A DNA stretch of 12,796 nucleotides from Allomyces macrogynus ATCC 38327. Taxonomy: Eukaryota > Blastocladiomycota > Blastocladiomycetes > Blastocladiales > Blastocladiaceae. Each line of letters starts with the position of its first letter. Position 1 is the first letter of the stretch. Below, one piece after another: positions 6,669 to 12,796 of this stretch. Location: assembly GCA_000151295.1 (NCBI GenBank), contig GG745348.1, positions 454,025-466,820 on the forward strand, written 5' to 3'. Below the pieces are notes generated by a model that saw only the letters and a program-made list of their open reading frames with translations, was not told the DNA's origin and did not search any database. The position numbers and the translations under genes were made by a program.

Positions 6669-9600
6669 TCATTCGGTATCGTCGTCAAACACGTTCCCGC
6701 GGCTCCCCAGTAGCCGACGGCGGCGGTAATGTGCCGATCTCCGGATCATGTTGCTCTGGACCCACTTGACGAGCCCGACGCCTGCGTACCGCTCGAGCCA
6801 TTCCTCGCCCGCCGCGCCCGACATACGCGTCAACTAGAGGATCGCCGAGTGAGTGCGCCTGCGCGTCGTACACCCAACGTGAGCGACACGTACCCGGTGG
6901 AGAATCAAGAACACTGACTCGACATCGCGGTCGCGCAGTTCTTTGGTCTCAGTGAGCTTGGCGCGGAAGACGGGTAGGAGCCACTCGCAAACCATAGTAA
7001 TCAGGCTCTCCTCGACCGAATCAATTTGTAGCGTCGCGTCCCATTTGGGCAAGCCGCGAGAAACCATGGCGTGGATTGCCGTTGCCATTGAATGAGCGTT
7101 GTTCGGGCTCGCTAGACAGTTCGGATATTTAGGTCAGAATTAAGGGACGGTACTTGGCGAAAAAAGAGAGGCGACACGAGCCTTCAAGGGCCACATTGTA
7201 CGCGATCGCGTCTGAGAACGTGTTCACGCACAAGCTTGTTGCCAAGACGGCGGTCAGGATCGTGACGCTGTTATGGCCTGGTGAGAGTTGCTCTGCATGA
7301 GGAGAGGCAGTGAGAAGAAAAAGAACAAATCCATGCCCATGACGCGTGCACGCACTCATAAACTCGAACGCGCAGTCAAGATCTCTGTCCAGCTCGGCAA
7401 TGATCGGGCCCCATGTGCCGGGATACAGATTGGTCTGCAAATATACGCGACAAGGGAAATAAGAAAATGCACCCGCCTGATCAATCATCAATCTAAAATC
7501 GTACCGCATCGGTAATATCGTCGGTCGAGCTACGCTCCTTGCTGCCGCCGGCACCATCGCGATTCATCCAAGCTGCACGACTGCACGTTATGACCATCCG
7601 GTAAAACGGCCGCACCGTCGTGTCCAGTTCGCGCGCGAGCACGCGGTAGAGCGCCGTGCGCGCGTCCATGAGCGCTCCCATGACCGTGAGCCGCTCCATG
7701 AAATCGTCGACTGCCTTAATCTTGGCCATGTTGGTCGTGATCGCGGCCGGCACGCCCGCGGCACCCACGATCCCGCCCGTAGTCCCAGCCGACCCCGTAC
7801 TCGTCTCGAGCACCGTACCCGCGGCCACAAGAGAATTGATTTGCGCAACGAGCTGCGATCCGATCGCGGTAATATACTTGACGATGCGCGTGTCAATGAA
7901 CGCGAGCCCCGTTGGGCCCATGAGCCGCGCCAACGCCGCGAGTTGTTGTGCGTCAAAGTAGATTTCGGGGCGGAACGGCTCGGGGCCCGTCGCGCCAGCC
8001 GCGCCAGCCCCGCTCGTGTCCTTTCCGGCATTGGCACCCGTCCCGGTGGGACCCGCACCGATGGCACCACCCGTCGTGGATCCGCCGGCGCCCGACCGCA
8101 GGGGTGAGACGAGCGTCCCCATGGTCTCCGACATGACAAGGCCCGATGACAGCGCGCGCGACGTGAGCAGCTCGGCGTAGTAGTTGCCGAGCGAAACGGG
8201 AAACGGGACGGCCATGTTCGCCGTCCGTGCGCCCTTGCGCGACTTGCCGGAGGGCTTGTAGAATAGGTTCTCGGGAATGGTCTCGCTGAACGTCGACTTG
8301 CTACAATCGCGAGTGCGGTCAGATGAGCACAATCGCTCCACCATCTGACCTGCTCAAGGAAGCCGCACTTGGTCTCGCTGTTCTGGCTCGTGAGCACCGA
8401 AGTGAACAGCACTTCGACGGGGAAGTCGGGCAGCGGTGCCATCAGCGCCTTGATCTCGTAGAACGCCGTCTCGTACGCCGTCAAAATGCTGGTCGGCAAG
8501 TGGATGGCGTAGCTCATGTCGTCGCCGAGGGGCGGCTCCTTGAGCGCGTTCACCTCGTGGTCAAAGACGGACCACTGCACAAACTGCTCGAGGTGCCGCG
8601 TGATGACTTGCACGAGGTAGTCCCACGTCTTGGCGGTAAAGTGCTCGCAATCAATCTCGGCCGCGTCGGAAAACACGGCCAGCGCCGCGACGAGACACGC
8701 CTTTTCGTACTCGAGCCTGGTGAAAGGAGAGGAAGTTCCCGTCAGGAAAGTGCTCGCGATGCAAACGGTGCAAACGAGCGCAGTTGGCCAAGTATGCACC
8801 CTCGGCACGGGTTGGTCGCGTAATTCAGCGCGCTCTCCGCGCTCGTCAGCGGCTCCGACGTGGCCTGCTTGGTCTTGAGCGCGATCCCATCGAGCCGCGC
8901 TTTCCGCTCAAACGCGACCTTTTGCTGCACGATGCGGAACATGAGCGTGCCGACATACGTCGCGAGCCTGGACATGGCGTCCTGCAAGAACTCGACACCG
9001 GCCTTGACGACCTCCTCGCGCGGTCGGCTCACATTCAAGCAAAAATCTTGCGCGAGCGCTGGAACAAAGTCCATGATCCCCTCGCACGCGGGCGGCGTCG
9101 GGTCCGTGAGACTCTCATCAATGTGCGTCAAAATGGCGCCGCGGAACTGGAACAGCTGGCGCAGGTCGCTGTGGTCCGTGACGACGTGGTCAAAGTCGTC
9201 GATCCACGCGCATTTTTCGGCGACTTCGTTGAGGATCTTGGTGATGTGCGGGATCGAGTTGATCGGGACGAGCGTCTCGGGCAGCGAAAAGAAGACTTGC
9301 AGCCGAGCCCAGTTGAGCCGAAACGCCTTGGAGTTGTGAAACGAGAGGTAAGTTCTTGACAAAGTAGCCGACGGGAGAACGTTCAACCAGCCACGTACTT
9401 TGAACGCCGAGGGATTGTCAATCGACCCCGCCGTATAGGTGGCCCGCAAATCGTGGATCACGGCCTTGACGCCGTCGGGCACCGACCCAAGCCCATCCAG
9501 AGCGTCAAACGCCTCGGTCACGCTACCGAGAAACGTGGTCGCGAGCAAGTCGCACGTGTAGGTGCGAATCATGCGTTCATGCTTCCGAACGAGCCGCCGC

Positions 9601-11383
9601 ACGTTGAGCATAACGTGCAGCAATCTCAGCACGTCGAGCTCGAGCGGCTGCTTGGGCGCGCCCTTTTGCACGATGCGCGACGCCTGCTCGTCGGCGTAGA
9701 TGAAGTAGTGCACAATCTCGTCGCGGGCAAAAGTCAGGGCGCCGAGAACCTGCGCGAATTTCGGGCCGAGCAGTGCGGGCCGGTCCTGGCACAGTTTCCA
9801 GAGGTGGAAGAGCTGGTGCGAGATGAATTGGCGCCGGTCCTTGTGGAACTTGAGCGCCGACTGGCGCTGCCGAGTGAGCGCGTCGCTACCAATCGGTCAA
9901 AGTGCAAAAAAATGTTAGTTTGAGCAGAAGAAAGGGTCCACAGCGAAAGACGTGATGACGAGGCTAAAGCGTACGTGTAGATCGACTTGAGCTTGGACAA
10001 CTTGCCGTTTGACTTGATGAGCGCGTCAAACTCGGCTTGCACTTGGAACGTCTGCGGGTGGAGCATCGTTATCAACGACTAGCCGAATGGAGAATGACCC
10101 GGTGGAAGCACACCTCGTTGTTGGCCAAGCCCGTGAACGTCCCGCTGCTGATGGCGAGCTTGAGCAGCGTCGCGGCGTTCGAGTCGCTTAAGACCTCTTG
10201 CGGGCAGGCAAAGAGCACGGTGAGCACGCTTTGCGCATACATCGACATGTGCGTGATCATGCGCAAGCGCTACGACGGGGAGAGTCGCGTCAAGTCAGAA
10301 AACCCGACGAAGGAGCGACCGGCAGCAGAGCAACGACAGCGGACCGTGTCGTAGACCGTGGGGAGGTTCGGATCCGCGCAGGCCATGCCCACGACGCCAA
10401 AGATGCCGGCCTTGCGCAGCACTTCAAACGTTGCGAGCGGGCCGAGCGACATTTCGATCTTGAGGCCGCTCAGAAAGCTGGTGATCTTGGGTCCAATCGG
10501 CGCAAACACCTCGGAAATGAACTGGTAGGGCTTTTCCAAGGCCACAAACAGGTCGGCGATCCTACGCAGCGGGAATTCGATTCGTTCGTCATGGTCCAAA
10601 CTTGGAAAATCAAAAAGCGAGCGCAAAGCGAACGAACTTGGAGAACGACGAGTCGAGCACGACGCCCGTGCGGGCGTCGAGAACAATAACCGCGGCCGCA
10701 ATCGCCTTCTTGCTCTTGCCCATCTTGGACACGGTGAGCAGCGAGGTGGCGAGATAGTGCGCGAGGAAGAGAAAGTGTTCTGCAATATCCGGGTTGACGT
10801 CGAGCTAGCGGGATCGAAAGACGCGGTTTCGAGGGCCACGGGTCACCCGAGAGCAGTGGGCAGGTGTGGAGAAGAATGGGCGGTTGCACGCACGTTCACG
10901 GCCGTCAGCTGCGCGCATGCGTTGAGCACGGCGCGCGCATTCTCGACAAAGTCCACCAGGGCCGAAAAAACCTGGTAGATCGGGCGCAGCTCCTCCTTGA
11001 CCTCTTTAAACGCGTCGACAAACTCCTTGTACTCTTTGGATTGCTAGGATAAGAACACAGCATATCAATCATCCCGAATCGTTCACTCCCAACGCCGGGA
11101 TCCATTCTTCAAGCAAGTCTCCCCACAATTCGGGCATGAACACGGCCACCGTTACCTTGTTGACCGACTCGGTGTCAGGAAACTTTTTCGAAAACGCCTT
11201 GGCGACCACGAGCAGCGACGGGTCCTTGAACAGCTTGAGCACGGGTGTCACGGGCGCCGTGTTCGACTTGCTTGGCATGCCCGCGAGATTTTTCACGGCC
11301 ACGAGCGACTCGAGGAGCGGCGCGCCATATCGCGTCAGCAAGACGAGATGCTCGGCAATCTTGGATGTGTCCGCGACGACCAT
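6669..11383 (-). CDS. NCKAP1: NCKAP1/Nap1/HEM subunit of the SCAR/WAVE complex, 14 exons, about 1251 aa
   Basis: With SRA1/CYFIP it forms the scaffold that holds SCAR/WAVE inactive until Rac signals Arp2/3 actin branching. Exons in reading order: 11383-11156, 11043-10894, 10804-10638, 10600-10345, 10269-10114, 10051-9975, 9885-9399, 9326-8809, 8716-8369, 8300-7505, 7434-7356, 7292-7178, 7107-6894, 6833-6669. Frames and phases agree throughout. Family blocks run in order: SKIAEHLVLLTRYGAPLL and SKKFPDTESVNK at the N-terminus; DRRQFISHQLFHLW, PALLGPKFAQVLGALTFARD and EIVHYFIYAD; FRLNWARLQVF; QLAALARLMGPTGLAFID; FMERLTVMGALMDARTALYR; SPNNAHSMATAIHAM; and a C-terminal tail ending DDDTE. Human NCKAP1 is about 1128 aa; much of the excess is two Gly/Ala/Thr-rich insertions in exon 10. 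The 12th intron has two possible donor/acceptor pairs (7177 with 7108, or 7175 with 7112), which changes two residues. Family call is firm. Confidence 0.92.
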
Positions 11384-11992
11384 TTTCGCTGGACTGAGCG
11401 GAATCGAGGCCAGTGATCGTTGTTGCAGCCCGATAGATCGCCGCGGTTCTCGGCTAAGTCGACCTTCAACGGGACCAACGTGCTGCTAAACGCTGTTGAC
11501 TCGGCAGTCGGGTTATTTTGCAGCAGGTTGGCCGTTGATATTGGGCCAGGCAGTGCTGTTGCTGTCTCGACTACGAAATCGTGGCAACAGAATCATCAAG
11601 ATCAGGTCGGCAATGATCGTGGCGTGACCGCGTCGTGGTTGTCTCCTGTCACGTCTCCCGATCCTTGAACGCGCCCTTGAGCGCTTCCCGAACTTTCAAT
11701 GCCGCGCAAACAGCGTGCTTTGGCATCTACTGGCAGCCCTCAGTCCACGCTCATCGCAAGGGGCCGCTGGACCAGGGCGCGCCATTGAAGCTCCCAGATT
11801 GCTCGTTCCACTGATCTGAGTGGCGCCGGCTGGGCCACCCTCGCCCGTTCTCCTCGCTTTGGCCGCAAGACCAACTTGAACTCGACCTGATCCGGCGCCA
11901 CCAGCCAACCTCCGCAACGGCCCGACACGACACGCTCGAACGGAGAAGACGACGCGACAAGCAAAGTTTGATCCCTTTTTTCGCCACCAACG
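11384..11992. promoter_or_regulatory. Divergent spacer between NCKAP1 and the MIT-domain gene
   Basis: These 609 bp separate two genes transcribed away from each other and must hold both promoters. A CCAAT box facing NCKAP1 (ATTGG on plus, 11540-11544) lies about 160 bp before its ATG. On the other side a CCCTTTTTT tract comes 10-20 bp before the MIT-gene ATG. I see no convincing TATA box. Short frames here (for example plus 11420-11668 and minus 11696-12137) show no recognisable protein. Confidence 0.45.
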
Positions 11993-12796
11993 ATGGATGC
12001 GGCCGCCCTTGAGACGGGCATGTACCTGATGCGACGCGCGCGCGACGAAGACGCCAAAGGCGTGCGTGCTCAAGTGTTCTCGTCTGCCTGTCGGGGCACG
12101 GCGACAAGCTGACCGCGAATTTCAATGGGGGCGACACTCTTGCAGAACGAGAAGATTGCCTTTGATCTCTTCTTTACCGGCATCGACTCGCTGTTGTCGG
12201 CCCTCCCCGGTGCGTCGTCGTCAGTCCCGTCCTGTCGAACATCATGTCCACACCGTGCTCACGAAACAATTCCACCCGATAGTGGACTCGCTGACTGCCG
12301 ACCGACGCGTCGAATTGCAAGGCAAGCTCCTCCAAGCCGTCGAACGTCTCGGTTCGCGCGCCATCGTCCCCATCGCGCCCGAGTCCGCCGCACCCCCCGG
12401 CATCGCGATCCACCCGGCCGCGCCGCTCGATGCGCACCTCGCCGTCGCCGACTGGCCTGCGACACAACGCGGTGGGTCCTACACGGTCCTTTACCCGTAC
12501 TCTGGCGCCAACTCCGAATACGTTCCCGCGGCCCCGACCCCACCTCCACCCACCTTCGCCGAAACCGTGATCCAGGCGTCGGTCGCCGGCGCCGTGGCGC
12601 TCAAGCAATCCCCCTTACCCGGCGTCGTCAAGGACGCGGTCGGCTACGGCGTGGCCTCGCTCAAGTCGCTCGATGCAGAATACAATCTGCGCGGGCGGAT
12701 GGCGTCGCTCGGTCGCGCGGGGATGATCAAGGCGCTGGCGCTGAACCGCGAGTACAAGGTGCACGAGCGCGTCGGGGACGCGGTCCTCACGGGTGT
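11993..12796 (+). CDS. MIT-domain protein, 3 exons seen, C-terminus outside the window
   Basis: MIT domains are three-helix bundles that bind ESCRT-III tails; their owners (Vps4, spastin, spartin, LIP5 and others) act at endosomes or in abscission. Exons: 11993-12061, 12146-12209, 12283 to the edge; introns are 84 nt (GTGCGT...GCAG) and 73 nt (GTGCGT...ATAG). Helix 1 is ALETGMYLMRRARDEDAKG, helix 2 NEKIAFDLFFTGIDSLLSAL and helix 3 TADRRVELQGKLLQAVERL, giving a complete domain at residues 1-70. A Pro/Ala-rich linker follows, then a Gly/Ala-rich helical region with two related units, SLKSLDAEYNLRGR and IKALALNREYKVHER, about 22-23 residues apart. No AAA ATPase motif appears in the 215 residues seen. 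An MIT domain followed by a Gly/Ala-rich C-terminal region recalls spartin, whose C-terminus is a senescence domain, but that is a guess. The ATG context is ACGATGG. Confidence 0.75.

Noticed and set aside
7129..7557. Single 142-codon minus-strand gene
   Set aside because: The frame reads through two introns; the real exons are 7434-7356 and 7292-7178 of NCKAP1.
8323..9359. Plus-strand frames of 166 and 191 codons
   Set aside because: They are antisense to NCKAP1 exons 8 and 9, which match the family strongly.
1..12796. Mobile element, CRISPR array, tRNA/rRNA gene or a bacterial-type gene system
   Set aside because: No terminal repeats, transposase motifs, regularly spaced repeats or RNA-gene signatures were seen, and the introns and protein families are plainly eukaryotic.

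Overview
This window looks like nuclear DNA from a GC-rich, intron-rich eukaryote, most likely an early-diverging zoosporic fungus (chytrid or Blastocladiomycota type). Genes on both strands carry short spliceosomal introns (37 to 114 nt) with CTGAC/CTAAC-like branch sites. The lineage call rests on two genes together. The phosphomevalonate kinase is the GHMP-type ERG8 of fungi and plants, which animals lack. The NCKAP1/Nap1 subunit of the SCAR/WAVE complex is absent from Dikarya but kept by chytrid-grade fungi. This is inference; no rRNA or other marker is in the window.

Layout. 1-91 may be the start of a minus-strand Pro/Ala-rich gene running off the left edge. 92-967 is GC-rich non-coding DNA with two G-quadruplex motifs and two CACGTG boxes. 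1094-1796 (minus) is an unrecognised, apparently frameshifted gene with minus-strand AATAAA signals. 1829-1874 holds a perfect 10+1+10 palindrome and a TATA box for a plus-strand aquaglyceroporin (1974-3060, 4 exons). 3471-5138 is ERG8 (4 exons, plus), with one extra T in the conserved PGAGG loop. It converges on TAN1/THUMPD1 (5176-6374, minus, 3 exons), and the stop codons are only 37 bp apart. 6669-11383 is NCKAP1/HEM (minus, 14 exons, about 1251 aa). A 609-bp divergent spacer separates it from an MIT-domain gene (11993 onward, plus, 3' end outside the window).

The genes are ordinary housekeeping or cytoskeletal genes and do not form one pathway: glycerol/water transport, the mevalonate/ergosterol pathway, tRNA cytidine acetylation, actin nucleation control, and probably endosomal/ESCRT traffic. 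I see no operon, mobile element, CRISPR array, tRNA or rRNA. The most notable system-level signal is the 5' splice site. Of the 23 introns I placed in the five recognised genes, 19 have C at +4 (GTNCGT-like) instead of the usual A. Exon boundaries were set by hand from reading frame, splice phase and similarity to known families. I ran no alignment, so single boundaries could be a few bases off.
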